The notes beneath the pieces were generated by a model. That model had not been told where the DNA came from. It did not search any database and saw nothing but the letters and a program-made list of their open reading frames with translations. A DNA stretch of 64,000 nucleotides from Methanosaeta sp. PtaU1.Bin112 (GTDB taxonomy: Archaea; Halobacteriota; Methanosarcinia; Methanotrichales; Methanotrichaceae), in assembly GCA_002067705.1 (NCBI GenBank), contig MVRL01000089.1:1-64000 (forward strand), written 5' to 3'. The translations under genes and the position numbers were made by a program. Positions 44,258-53,318 of this stretch are shown here, piece after piece (position 1 is the first letter of the stretch; every line of letters starts with the position of its first letter).

Positions 44258-45568
44258 TTATCTTCTTTTAATCCTTTCGACAAATTGCCTCTTCTTCTCC
44301 ACAGCATTCCGGGCAGCCTGATCGACTCTTGCCGTCATCTCTGCTACATCTCTCTTTGCATCCTGGCCTATAGCCTTTTTTATAGGCGTGTAGGCAGCTT
44401 CCCGGAAGCGCGGGGAAAAGTCTGTGACCCTGCCGTCCATCTGGAGGAATGCGCCTTTCCCCTCCTCGACCCGGCCGATCTCGTCGATCGCCACGCCTGC
44501 CTTGCGTATGGCCCTGCAGATCTCATTTGCCTCTTCCTCCGGAGCAATTATGAGCAGGGCGTCGATGGAGACGCCCAGATAATCGATCTTCAGGGCGTCG
44601 AGCATCTCCAGGACACGAGTATTTACCAGTCGGCGCATCCTCTCCTCTTCGAATTGGAGCCTCACCCCCGCAGTGTAGGAGATCTCTTTGGCGTCGCCGC
44701 GAATGCCTCCGTTGGTCACATCGGTCATGGCGTGGATATCCAAATCCTCCTTGAGAAGAGCCTCGCTGGCCTCCAGGAACTTGATGTTCAGAGTCTCCTC
44801 GACCACCTCATGTCGATCGTAATAGAGAGCAGCCGCGCAGACTGTGCCGCCTCCCGCGCCCTCGCTCATCAGGATGACGTCTCCGGGCCGGGCGGACTTT
44901 CTGGCGGTGATTTTATCTGAGACTCCCACCGCACCCACGCAGCCGGTCAGCCGGTCGCCGATGACCATATCCCCGCCGATGCGAAGCGTGCTGCCGGTGA
45001 TGAGGGGAACGCCGATCAGCTCAGAGACGGCGGCAATGCCGGCAATGTGGTCGAAGAGCTTGGACACGTCCCCGTCATCGGCCAGATGGATGTCTGAGAG
45101 AAGAGCCACGGGCCGGGCGCCCATGACGTAGACATCGCGAAGCGCGGCGCGGGTTACATGAAATCCCGCCAGGAACGGATAGTCGCTGAGCCGGGAGTGC
45201 ATGCCGTCCACGGTCACGGTGATGAATTCCCCACCGGCTCTGACCACGCCCGAGTCGTCGAGCTGGCGGGAGTCCACCACCGCCTCGGTTCTGCCTATGA
45301 CCTCGGCGATCTTGGTGTGGGTATAAAAATCGCCTGAGCCTCGCGAGCCCACTCCAAAGTCACCCATAGAAACGCCCACGCTCTCCAGCCGGAAGACATC
45401 GCCCCTGGGGTGCAGCGTCGCCTTTGCCTCCTCCAGGACCGCCTCCGCCAGGATGAGGGCTTTATCCTCGGGTATTCTCTTGACCTCTCTGATCAGCGAA
45501 ATGAGCTTGGGCTTGATCTCCGGGTCCTCTCGAAGCAGGCCCCTCTTGGCAAATCCTTCCAGATCCAT
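44258..45568 (-). CDS. AIR synthase-related (HypE/PurM fold) protein
   Basis: 436 residues of the PurM/HypE/SelD/ThiL superfamily. The N-terminal ATP-binding half has GVSMGDFGVGSRGSGDFYTH and ITVTVDGMHSRLSDYPFLAG; the C-terminal half has ILMSEGAGGGTVCAAALYY and AMTDVTNGGIRGDAKEI. It has an extra N-terminal helical region of about 60 residues and a C-terminal tail of about 50 with charged helices. Closest in layout to archaeal HypE-like proteins (COG1973). It is not true HypE because the terminal cysteine is absent. Substrate unknown. Confidence 0.75.
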   Translation of the reverse strand: MDLEGFAKRGLLREDPEIKPKLISLIREVKRIPEDKALILAEAVLEEAKATLHPRGDVFRLESVGVSMGDFGVGSRGSGDFYTHTKIAEVIGRTEAVVDSRQLDDSGVVRAGGEFITVTVDGMHSRLSDYPFLAGFHVTRAALRDVYVMGARPVALLSDIHLADDGDVSKLFDHIAGIAAVSELIGVPLITGSTLRIGGDMVIGDRLTGCVGAVGVSDKITARKSARPGDVILMSEGAGGGTVCAAALYYDRHEVVEETLNIKFLEASEALLKEDLDIHAMTDVTNGGIRGDAKEISYTAGVRLQFEEERMRRLVNTRVLEMLDALKIDYLGVSIDALLIIAPEEEANEICRAIRKAGVAIDEIGRVEEGKGAFLQMDGRVTDFSPRFREAAYTPIKKAIGQDAKRDVAEMTARVDQAARNAVEKKRQFVERIKRR

Positions 45569-45728
45569 GAGGCGGAGTTGTCGCTCTCCGGTAGTAAAGC
45601 ATTTGGCAGGGCATTTTTTCCAGGTAATTGAAAAAAGTAGCTACCTGCTGGTTTCAGACTATTACTATCATCTGTTGCCTCCTGGGCAACTAATCGGAAA
45701 TTCCGGATAGTTCGACTGATGGACGCTG

Positions 45729-45796
45729 CCAGGCAGTACGCCTGGTGGACTTTTCGCAGCCATCGGCGATCGAGCTTGGAGGGCTGCGAAAAATCC
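45729..45796 (-). terminator. stacked inverted repeats downstream of mutL
   Basis: Two structures in a row: CCAGGC/GCCTGG around AGTAC (45729-45745), and TTTTCGCAGCC (45751-45761) pairing perfectly with GGCTGCGAAAA (45782-45792), extendable with GGA/TCC to 15 bp with one mismatch. They start about 25 bases beyond the mutL stop. On the minus strand the second stem ends in AAAAG rather than T's, so termination is plausible but not typical. Confidence 0.45.
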
Positions 45797-45820
45797 AGTT
45801 CCGCAGCTATGCCCGCTCCC

Positions 45821-47563
45821 TCACCTCCTGCCGAACATCCGCTCTAGCTGGCTGTCGCCGACCGTAACCATCACCGGCCTGCCGTGCGGGCAGGTGAGGG
45901 GATTATTGCAGCAGTAAAGGTCCTCGACCAGCTTTTTCATCTCCGCAAAGCTGAGTTCCCTGCCCGACTTGATCGAGCCCCGGCAGGCCAGCAGCCTTAG
46001 TATCTCGTCCCTGTTGCTCGAGCCGGGGCTAGGCTTTCCCTGGATGAAGAGGTCTCTGAGAACGTCATGCACCGCATCGCTGCTCTCCAGCCTTCTCCCC
46101 AGAGCGGGAACGGCCCGGATGGTGTAGGTGTTCCCTCCAAAGGGCGCAAGATCAAAGCCTATGTCCAGCAGCGTCTCCTGCCAGGAGGCCATCATGACCA
46201 TCTCGCTTGCGGACAGCTCCAGGGAGATGGGCTGCACCAGCTCCTGGCGGATCTTCTTTTCCCGGTAGCGCTCCTGGAGCATCTCGAAGCGGATGCGCTC
46301 CGCCGCAGCGTGCTGGTCGATGAGAACCAGTCCATCCTGGCCCTCAGCCACAATGTAGAGCCTCCTGATCTGACCCAGAATGCGCAGTCCCGGCCCGGGA
46401 TGGGAAGGAGTGGACGATTCCGCTTCTGCCTCCGCCTCAGCGTCCCTGTCCGTTTGCCCTAGTGGGAGAGTGCTCTGCTCGTAGCCCTGGGCAATGGTGG
46501 ACTGGTGCAGCGGCACCGCGGCTTCTTCGCCCTGGGCGGGAGCATTTGGCTTTGCTTGCTGCGTGCTCCGGGCATGTTCCTCCAGCGCCCTGGCAGCGGC
46601 GCGGGTGAGTGCGGAGGCGATCACATCCTCATGAAGCAGCCGGATCTCCCTCTTGGCAGGATGGACGTTCACATCCACCAGATGGGGATCTATCTGCAGG
46701 GATACAACTGCTACCGGGCTCTTTCCCAGGGGGATGATATTTCGGTAGGCCTCCCGCACCGCGGCGGCGAGGGCGCGGGAGGAGACCGCCCTGCTGTTCA
46801 CGAAGATGAATATCCTGTCCGGGCTGCTTCGCACCACCAGGGGATCGCCGATGACCCCGGTGAGGCTCCAGTCCTGCCCGGCCTCCTCAAGCTTTGTCAT
46901 GCCCTTCAGTGTCTTCAGGCCGAAGATCCGGAAGAGCACATCATCCCAGGATGACGACTTTACCGACTTGAAGATGGTCTTCTTGCCTGAGAAGAGCTCG
47001 AAGGATATGCCGTAGTGGATCAGGGCCAGCTCCGTTACCGCATCCGTGATGTAGACGGTCTCCGCTTCCACGCTCTTCAGGTGCTTTTTCCTGGCGGGGA
47101 CATTGTAGAACAGATCCCAGACGGTGATGGTGGTACCAACCGGGCAGCCGACCTCTTTGATCTCGGCCACCCTGCCGCCCTCCATGCGCAGGTAGGTGCC
47201 GGAGAGCGAGCCCTTGGTCTTGGTCCTCACCTCGACGCTCCTGGAGACGCTGGCGATGCTGGCCAGGGCCTCGCCCCGAAATCCCAGGGTGGCAATGCTG
47301 TCCAGATCTTCCGCCCCGCTGATCTTGGAGGTGGCATGCTTTTGAAAGGCCAAAGGCAGATCGTCGGGATGGATGCCGCTTCCGTCATCGGTTATCTTGA
47401 TGAAGCCCTTTCCCCCGTCGCCCAGCTCAATGAGCACCTTTGTCGCTCCGGCGTCGATGGCGTTTTCCACCAGCTCCTTGACTGCGGAGGCTGGCCGCTC
47501 GATGACCTCGCCGGCGGCGATCTTGTTAATGGTGTCCTCATCGAGGAGGCGGATTTTATTCAT
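45821..47563 (-). CDS. mutL: DNA mismatch repair protein MutL
   Basis: 580-residue bacterial-type MutL. The GHKL ATPase motifs are intact: ELVENAIDAGATKV, ITDDGSGIHPDDL, ATLGFRGEALASI. A variable linker rich in Glu/Ala (DAEAEAEAESS) separates the C-terminal domain, which has the endonuclease motif DQHAAAERIRFE, plus ACRGSIKSG and NPLTCPHGRP. So it should nick DNA as in organisms lacking MutH. In contrast to mutS nearby, nothing is missing. Normally neighbour to mutS, but three genes lie between here. Confidence 0.97.
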   Translation of the reverse strand: MNKIRLLDEDTINKIAAGEVIERPASAVKELVENAIDAGATKVLIELGDGGKGFIKITDDGSGIHPDDLPLAFQKHATSKISGAEDLDSIATLGFRGEALASIASVSRSVEVRTKTKGSLSGTYLRMEGGRVAEIKEVGCPVGTTITVWDLFYNVPARKKHLKSVEAETVYITDAVTELALIHYGISFELFSGKKTIFKSVKSSSWDDVLFRIFGLKTLKGMTKLEEAGQDWSLTGVIGDPLVVRSSPDRIFIFVNSRAVSSRALAAAVREAYRNIIPLGKSPVAVVSLQIDPHLVDVNVHPAKREIRLLHEDVIASALTRAAARALEEHARSTQQAKPNAPAQGEEAAVPLHQSTIAQGYEQSTLPLGQTDRDAEAEAEAESSTPSHPGPGLRILGQIRRLYIVAEGQDGLVLIDQHAAAERIRFEMLQERYREKKIRQELVQPISLELSASEMVMMASWQETLLDIGFDLAPFGGNTYTIRAVPALGRRLESSDAVHDVLRDLFIQGKPSPGSSNRDEILRLLACRGSIKSGRELSFAEMKKLVEDLYCCNNPLTCPHGRPVMVTVGDSQLERMFGRR

Positions 47564-47747
47564 TGGGGTCTCTCGGGTTCAGAGTTGATTTTCCTTGATC
47601 GAAAATATTTTAAGTTCAGATCTGAAGCTATGCCTCTTACATTTAATTCGCAAATATAATCTCATAATTATAGGTGAAAGAGGCTTAACAGGCGCACATA
47701 TTGCAATTAGATATCTGAGTTCGGTTACCAATTTCATTCTTGAAAAT

Positions 47748-48326
47748 TTATTTCTTGGCATTAACGGAGCATTTCTCTTTTGAGGAGGAGAAATTGGGAA
47801 TATCTTGTGGCAGACCAACTCTCATTATAAATCTCGCAAAAGCCTGAGACAAATGCTCTCGATAAGGTGGCAATAAGCGCAATCTCGATTTATTTATTGA
47901 TGTTGCACTTGAGATTAAGAGTTCTAGAGGGAAGCTTATGGCATTTCTAAAATCCACGACCAAATATTTATCTAAGTATTCCTCCATACCGCATTTGTCT
48001 AATGATTCTGCCGAGTCGCATTTATTTAGCAAATGATATCCAATAATTTCGCCTCTTCTCAGTCTTTCCCGCTCACCAGGATTCTTGTATTTGTTTCCCA
48101 TTTTATCTAGGTCCATAATAGGGCAAAGCAAGGCCAAATTAATCTTCTTGAATGAAATGTCACACGATTGACTCATGACTATCGCATCATATTCAACTAT
48201 TTCGGCTTTCATTTTGCCATTTGCGGGTGAGATTTCTTTTGGTAATGTAAACGGCCAGGAAGGAAGAATATCTCCTTGCTGGATATCTTTTGAGCTTTCT
48301 ATAACATCGTACCAGGGATATTCCAT
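47748..48326 (-). CDS. island gene C, hypothetical protein with QSCD motif
   Basis: 192 residues, not recognised. Notable are IQQGDILPSWPF near residue 15 and YDAIVMSQSCDISFKKINLALL around residue 47; the QSCD motif in a beta strand suggests a metal or catalytic cysteine. The rest is mixed alpha/beta with GERERLRRGEIIGYHL and FARFIMRVGLP. AT-rich, with codons (ATA, TTA, AAA) unlike flanking mut genes. It follows gene B by 12 bases with AAAGGAAT as ribosome-binding site. Last gene of the three-gene island. Confidence 0.65.
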   Translation of the reverse strand: MEYPWYDVIESSKDIQQGDILPSWPFTLPKEISPANGKMKAEIVEYDAIVMSQSCDISFKKINLALLCPIMDLDKMGNKYKNPGERERLRRGEIIGYHLLNKCDSAESLDKCGMEEYLDKYLVVDFRNAISFPLELLISSATSINKSRLRLLPPYREHLSQAFARFIMRVGLPQDIPNFSSSKEKCSVNAKK

Positions 48327-48338
48327 ATTTTATTCCTT

Positions 48339-48725
48339 TTAGATCCAATCAGGGTCAACGATCTTATGCTTCGCCTTTCCGACACTAATTATTTCTAAAT
48401 CTATTTCATATTTTTTCTTTGGAATAAGTGGTATGATAATATCATACTCATATAATTCATTGATGGTAATTTTATCGAATGATGTTTCAATATTAACACT
48501 TCGATTTATATCTTCTGAGAATCTCTCAATTGAAGTACTATCTGCCATAAATTTTCGCTTAATATTATCATATATTGGAATATGCTCAATTGCTGCCGGG
48601 AAATCGAAATCATCCTCTTCTATAACACCACCAATTCCCCATGTTATGCTAGAGCTTGTTGGAGCTGAGCAGGCTATCATCGATCGAAATGGTTTTTGGC
48701 TCAATAACAGTTGACTATTTCTCAT
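48339..48725 (-). CDS. island gene B, hypothetical protein
   Basis: 128 residues, not recognised. The first 40 residues are rich in Ser/Thr/Ile and the remainder is acidic alternating beta (FDKITINELYEYDIIIPLIP, YEIDLEIISVGKAKHKI). No cysteine or histidine cluster and no signal peptide. Translation is coupled to gene A by an ATGA overlap. Composition is AT-rich as for its neighbours. Its size and coupling suggest a partner or inhibitor in a complex, which is only inference. Confidence 0.6.
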   Translation of the reverse strand: MRNSQLLLSQKPFRSMIACSAPTSSSITWGIGGVIEEDDFDFPAAIEHIPIYDNIKRKFMADSTSIERFSEDINRSVNIETSFDKITINELYEYDIIIPLIPKKKYEIDLEIISVGKAKHKIVDPDWI

Positions 48726-49489
48726 TCAAACCTCTTATGCAAGTCGCCTTCAATTAATTTAAAGAACCAATCATCTGCGAGCCAATGTGCCTTTTCTAGC
48801 CAAGCGAGGATATCTTCTCTGTTCTTGGGAGCATCATCGCGAATTGATTGAACGGTTGTCTCCCATAGCAATATATCCTTCTCGCTTCTTTTCCCTCTGG
48901 CAAACCTTAGGCTTATTATTCCTGGAGGTTTCTCCGTCCTAAACACAGAATTTATGTCTAGTGCCAAAGGCTGCTTATCAACCTGTGTCCCTTCAAACAA
49001 GTCGCAGCTCAATTTTATATTAGTCTTCAATTTGTCATTTAAGAACTCAAGAATGTTGCTGGATTCATAATCAAATTCTATGGAATCAATATAGCGAATC
49101 TTTACATCACTGATATTGATTTTTGCTATTTCGGGGTATACAGAAAAGAAATTCTCTGCGAGGTATGAAATGCCACTTTGAAAACCCTCCCATGTATAGC
49201 CTTCAGTATCGTTATAAGTGATTATCCCCGGGCCTATTTGAATCAGAGGCCACTTGTCTTTAGACGATCTATATCTATATTGGACAAGATAATTTGATAA
49301 TTGGTCAGGGATGCTTGAAGCAGGCAGCGTCTCTATAAATGAGAATTTCTCCTTTACATTTTGAAAGAGAGTGCCGATTAATATTTTATAATTTGTATCC
49401 GTACTAATTCCTTGCTTCAGCTCAGGGATCTCCCACCTCATCTCAAAAATTGCCTCTACAAGAGGCTTATTTTTCAAAGAAATGCCCAT
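48722..49489 (-). CDS. island gene A, TIGR04255-like protein
   Basis: 255 residues resembling the sporadically distributed TIGR04255 family: start LKNKPLVEAIFEMRWEIPEL, middle YTWEGFQSGISYLAENFFSV, RYIDSIEFDY, and the end NREDILAWLEKAHWLADDWFFKLIEGDLHKRFE. Members occur patchily in bacteria and archaea, have no defined activity, and are often in mobile or variable regions. The start has TTGGAGAT upstream. First gene of a compact AT-rich operon inserted between mutL and mutS. Confidence 0.7.
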   Translation of the reverse strand: MGISLKNKPLVEAIFEMRWEIPELKQGISTDTNYKILIGTLFQNVKEKFSFIETLPASSIPDQLSNYLVQYRYRSSKDKWPLIQIGPGIITYNDTEGYTWEGFQSGISYLAENFFSVYPEIAKINISDVKIRYIDSIEFDYESSNILEFLNDKLKTNIKLSCDLFEGTQVDKQPLALDINSVFRTEKPPGIISLRFARGKRSEKDILLWETTVQSIRDDAPKNREDILAWLEKAHWLADDWFFKLIEGDLHKRFE

Positions 49490-49646
49490 TATTAATTATC
49501 TCCAATTTAATCCCACTAATATTGCCTCAGCCGAGAATATCAAACTTTTGGATGCGGGATGGAGACTAATGAAGTATTGGACTACATCTTCTAGCAAATT
49601 ATGTCTTACTTCACTCAGCCACCCTGCCCAAACTTGGACCCCACTC

Positions 49647-52241
49647 TCACGCCCCGTCATCCCTCTCCCCCAGCCTCTTCTGGTACTCTGCCAGCTTGCC
49701 GAGCGCCTCGCGGGGAGTGATGCAGTCCAGGTCCAATCCCAGTATCTCCTCTGCAATGGGATCTCTGAGGATCTCTTTTTTTTGCAGAGCAGTCTCTCCT
49801 CCCGACTGGTCAAAGAAGATCAGCTGGGTGTACTTCGATGACCTCTTGCCCTTCTTTGATCCCGCCAGAGGCTCAATCACCGCCTCCTTCTCTATCGCCT
49901 TCAGAATCTCGTCCGCCCGCCTTGTCACCGCCTCCGGCACTCCTGCCAGGCGAGCGACATGCACACCGTAGCTCTTGTCTGTGGCGCCCGGAACCACAGT
50001 CCGCAGGAAGGTGATGGTCCCTTTCTCTTCTTTCACGGCTATGCTGTAGTTTCTGACCCCGGGAAGGTTTCCCTCCAGCTGGGTCAGCTGATGGTAGTGG
50101 GTGGCAAAGACCGACTTGCATTTGATGCTGCTGTGCAGATGCTCGGATATCGCCCAGGCCAGGGAGAGGCCATCAAAGGTGCTGGTGCCCCGGCCCACCT
50201 CGTCCAGCAGCACCAGGCTGTCCCTGGTGGCAGCAGCCAGGATCGTGGCCAGCTCTGTCATCTCCACCATGAAGGTGCTCTGCCCGGCGGAGAGATCGTC
50301 GTATGCTCCCACGCGGGTGAAGATCCGGTCCACCAGGCACAGGGAGGCGAAAGCAGCGGGCACGAAGGATCCTGCCTGGGCGAGGATGGAGCAGAGGGCA
50401 ATCTGCCGCATGAATGTGGATTTTCCCAGGAGCACATCATTGGGAACAAAGGCCCCCCGCATGGCTTTGTCGAGAACGGCATGTCTGGCCCCTCGCAGGA
50501 AGAGCTTGCCCTCATTGTTGAACTGGGGCCTCACGAAGCCGCTCTCGCTCGCTACATTTGCTAGAGCGACGAGCACATCCAGCTCGGCGAGAGCCGTCGC
50601 TTTCTCCTGGATGATGGGTGCAGCAGCGCCTATTTGGCCGCAAAGGGCGGCGAAGATCTCCTGCTCTAATGAGACCGCCATCTCCTGGGCGGACAGGACC
50701 TTTGCCTCCATCTCCTTCAGCTCCGGAGTGATGAACCGCTCCACGTTCGCAAGGGTCTGCTTTCTGATGTAGTCCTGGGGCACCAGATGCAGGTTTGCCC
50801 GGGTGACCTCGATGTAGTAGCCGAAGACGTTGTTGTAGGAGATCTTGAGCGACTTGATGCCCGTCTTCTCCTTCTCCGCTGCCTCCAGGCGGGCGATCCA
50901 GCCCTTCCCGTCCCGCAGGATAGAGTGAAGCTCATCGATCCTGCCGTCATAGCCATCTCTGATCACCCCTCCCTCTCGCAGATGGGTGGGCGGGTCCTCA
51001 ACTATCGCCCTTTCCAGAAGAGAGACGAGATCCCCACAGGGGCTGAGCCGGTCCCGGAGGGCAGAGAGGTAAGGCGATGTGGCACTTCCCAGTATCTCCT
51101 GCATCCTGGGAAGCCTTGCCAGAGTGCTCTTCAGCACCAGCAGCTCCTTGGGGCTGGCAGACCGGCAGACGACCCGGCTCATCAGCCTCTCCAGGTCGCA
51201 CGCCCCCTTCAGCTCCTCAGTCAGGCTCTCTCGCAGCAGGGGATCATTGCAGAGCACCTCCACCGCCTGATGCCTGCGGTCGATCATATCCTGGACGAGA
51301 AGCGGCATCTGAATCCAGCGGGAGAGGGTGCGTGCTCCCATTGGGGTCTTGGTCCGGGAGAGAAACTCCAGTAGGGTCCCCCTCCGGGAGCGGTCCCTGA
51401 TGTTCCTCACGATCTCAAGATTGCGCAGGGTAACATCATCCAGTACCATGAACTCGGCTGTCGAGTAGAAAGCGATCTCGTTCAGATGCCCCAGAGCATC
51501 GAAATGGGTGGAGTGCAGATAGCTGAGAATCGCTCCGCAGGCCCGCGCCGCAAGGGGCCGGTCGGCAAGGCGCATCCGCTCCTTCCCGTCCGGACCGAAG
51601 CGGCTTTCCAGGGCGGCGGAGGTCCTCTCCTCTGAGAATGCCGCCTCATCCAGGATCTGAAGCGAGCCGGCGGGCGCGGCCAGAGGAAAGGCAGCGATGC
51701 ACTCCGCTGGCCGGAATTTAGCCATCTCGGAAGATAGCCGCTCTGCGGCAATCTCCGTGGTCAAAAACTCTCCAGTGGATACATCCACAAATGCGAGCCC
51801 TATCCTTTCGCCTTCTTCCAGAGCCCTGCCATCATCTTTGTCTTTTGCCACGGCAGCGAGAAAGTTGTTGCAGGACTCGTCGAGCATGGCCGGCTCAATT
51901 ACCGTTCCCGGTGTCACCACGCGGGTGATCTGCCTCTTCACCAGCCCCCGGGCCAGCTTGGGGTCCTCCATCTGGTCGCAGATGGCGACCTTGTGTCCGG
52001 CGCGGATCAGCTTGGCCAGGTAGACCTCCAGGGCATGATAGGGAACGCCTGCCAGAGGGATCTTATTGCCTTCGTCGTCCTTCTGGCGGGAGGTAAGGGT
52101 GATGTTCAGGTCGCGGGCGACGACTATGGCATCCTCGGCAAAGGTCTCATAAAAGTCGCCCACTCGAAATAGGAGCAATGCATCCGGGTACTGCTTCTTT
52201 TCCCGATAATACTGCTCCATGAGGGGAGAGAGCTTGGACAT
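49647..52241 (-). CDS. mutS: MutS mismatch repair protein lacking its Walker A loop
   Basis: 864-residue MutS. The mismatch-binding LLFRVGDFYETFAEDA (Phe-x-Glu) is present, as are the lever and clamp regions, Walker B LVLLDEVGRGTSTFDGL, DDLSAGQSTFMVEM and FATHYHQL. At about residue 614 the chain reads FVPNDVLLGKSTFMRQ, whereas MutS proteins have a strand and the P-loop TGPNMxGKST between FVPND and FMRQ. Roughly 15-18 residues are missing in frame, leaving only GKS. ATP binding should be lost. The reading frame is otherwise continuous. Confidence 0.93.
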   Translation of the reverse strand: MSKLSPLMEQYYREKKQYPDALLLFRVGDFYETFAEDAIVVARDLNITLTSRQKDDEGNKIPLAGVPYHALEVYLAKLIRAGHKVAICDQMEDPKLARGLVKRQITRVVTPGTVIEPAMLDESCNNFLAAVAKDKDDGRALEEGERIGLAFVDVSTGEFLTTEIAAERLSSEMAKFRPAECIAAFPLAAPAGSLQILDEAAFSEERTSAALESRFGPDGKERMRLADRPLAARACGAILSYLHSTHFDALGHLNEIAFYSTAEFMVLDDVTLRNLEIVRNIRDRSRRGTLLEFLSRTKTPMGARTLSRWIQMPLLVQDMIDRRHQAVEVLCNDPLLRESLTEELKGACDLERLMSRVVCRSASPKELLVLKSTLARLPRMQEILGSATSPYLSALRDRLSPCGDLVSLLERAIVEDPPTHLREGGVIRDGYDGRIDELHSILRDGKGWIARLEAAEKEKTGIKSLKISYNNVFGYYIEVTRANLHLVPQDYIRKQTLANVERFITPELKEMEAKVLSAQEMAVSLEQEIFAALCGQIGAAAPIIQEKATALAELDVLVALANVASESGFVRPQFNNEGKLFLRGARHAVLDKAMRGAFVPNDVLLGKSTFMRQIALCSILAQAGSFVPAAFASLCLVDRIFTRVGAYDDLSAGQSTFMVEMTELATILAAATRDSLVLLDEVGRGTSTFDGLSLAWAISEHLHSSIKCKSVFATHYHQLTQLEGNLPGVRNYSIAVKEEKGTITFLRTVVPGATDKSYGVHVARLAGVPEAVTRRADEILKAIEKEAVIEPLAGSKKGKRSSKYTQLIFFDQSGGETALQKKEILRDPIAEEILGLDLDCITPREALGKLAEYQKRLGERDDGA

Positions 52242-52393
52242 AATCTTCTTCAGTTCGTGCGTCTCCGGTCATATCGCTTTCGGTGCTGTTTGCCGTCTCA
52301 CTTGAAATATGGTTACAAAGTTGGCAGCCGCAAAGGACATTGACTAAAAAGATTTGTAAGTGCCGTTTGCAGGCACTTGATTTTCATGATTAA

Positions 52394-53113
52394 CTAAGCG
52401 GTCTTCTCGCCCTCGGCGCTTCCCGTCCAGGAGTCGCTGCCCGAGGAATATGCCTGGTACTCTCCGCTGGCCGAGCCCTCGCTCAGATCCAGCTTGAGCT
52501 TGTAGAGGCTGATGGTGCCCAGGGAGACCACATTCAGATCCAGAGCAGAATCCGCAACGCTTCCTGATGCGGTCACATCAAGGGTGCTCTCGCCCTCTTT
52601 GATCTTGCCGGCTCCAAAGACATCATTTCCCTTCTGGAAGAGGATGACGGCCAGATCTCTCTCTGCGCTGTCACTGAGCACAAAATACCAGCTTCCTTCA
52701 ACGCCTGCGACCTCGGGCTCTTCAGCCTGAGCAGGGGGCAGCTCAGTATCGGTGGCCGTGGATGTTGCAGAGGCGGTTGTTGTCTCTCCAGTGGCCGTGC
52801 TGGTTGCAGTTGTGCTGGTCTCTGCCTCTTGGCTGGCTGCCTCTGCTTGAGACCTGGATTCCTTGGCGCTGCTGCCACCACCAGTCAGTGTGCTGGGCAT
52901 GGTCCAGTCCAGTGAACTCTTATTCTTTTCCAGCTCTCTCTGTGCCTGGGGTGTCGCAGCAAAGCCGGTCGGATTCGTATATACGGTTACCTCTCCAGAA
53001 CTCAACATTTCAGTTGCGTTATAGCTGGGATTGGCCCAGTCGACGCAAAGAGCGGTCAAGGACAGGAAAGCGATAAAAAGCAATAATGATAAAATGATGA
53101 TTTTGAGTCTCAT
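52394..53113 (-). CDS. exported protein with Ser/Thr/Ala linker (paralogue 1)
   Basis: 239 residues. Signal peptide RLKIIILSLLLFIAFLSLTAL, a short N-terminal region, then a low-complexity linker of Ala, Thr, Ser and Glu (about residues 80-130) that may be glycosylated. The C-terminal 100 residues are a beta-rich domain (GSWYFVLSDSAERDLAVILF, VFGAGKI, SASGEYQAYSSG) that matches the C-terminal domain of the gene at 53319-53885. Function unknown; likely cell-surface. Confidence 0.75.
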   Translation of the reverse strand: MRLKIIILSLLLFIAFLSLTALCVDWANPSYNATEMLSSGEVTVYTNPTGFAATPQAQRELEKNKSSLDWTMPSTLTGGGSSAKESRSQAEAASQEAETSTTATSTATGETTTASATSTATDTELPPAQAEEPEVAGVEGSWYFVLSDSAERDLAVILFQKGNDVFGAGKIKEGESTLDVTASGSVADSALDLNVVSLGTISLYKLKLDLSEGSASGEYQAYSSGSDSWTGSAEGEKTA

Positions 53114-53318
53114 GTCGTATCTACCTTGCCTTCTTAGGAATGGTCTTTTTCAGTCATCATGAATGGATGCGCTTCGGATGATTGGCCCGGCATCTCTTCA
53201 ATTCTGCTGCCATTCTCGCTCCAATGAATTTTATTAGTTGATAAGCTTGATGGTTGTACGACAAACAACGATTTATTATTAAAATTATATAAAGTATTGT
53301 TTAAAAAATAAATTGAAT

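Noticed and set aside
44258-45568. True HypE or methanogenesis marker 2
   Set aside because: It lacks the C-terminal cysteine of HypE, and it is longer than marker 2 with extra terminal regions. Kept as a general AIR synthase-related protein.
47748-49489. Classical toxin-antitoxin pair or restriction-modification system in the mutL-mutS gap
   Set aside because: No nuclease, methyltransferase, acetyltransferase or typical antitoxin DNA-binding motif is visible in any of the three proteins. A conflict-system role remains only an inference.
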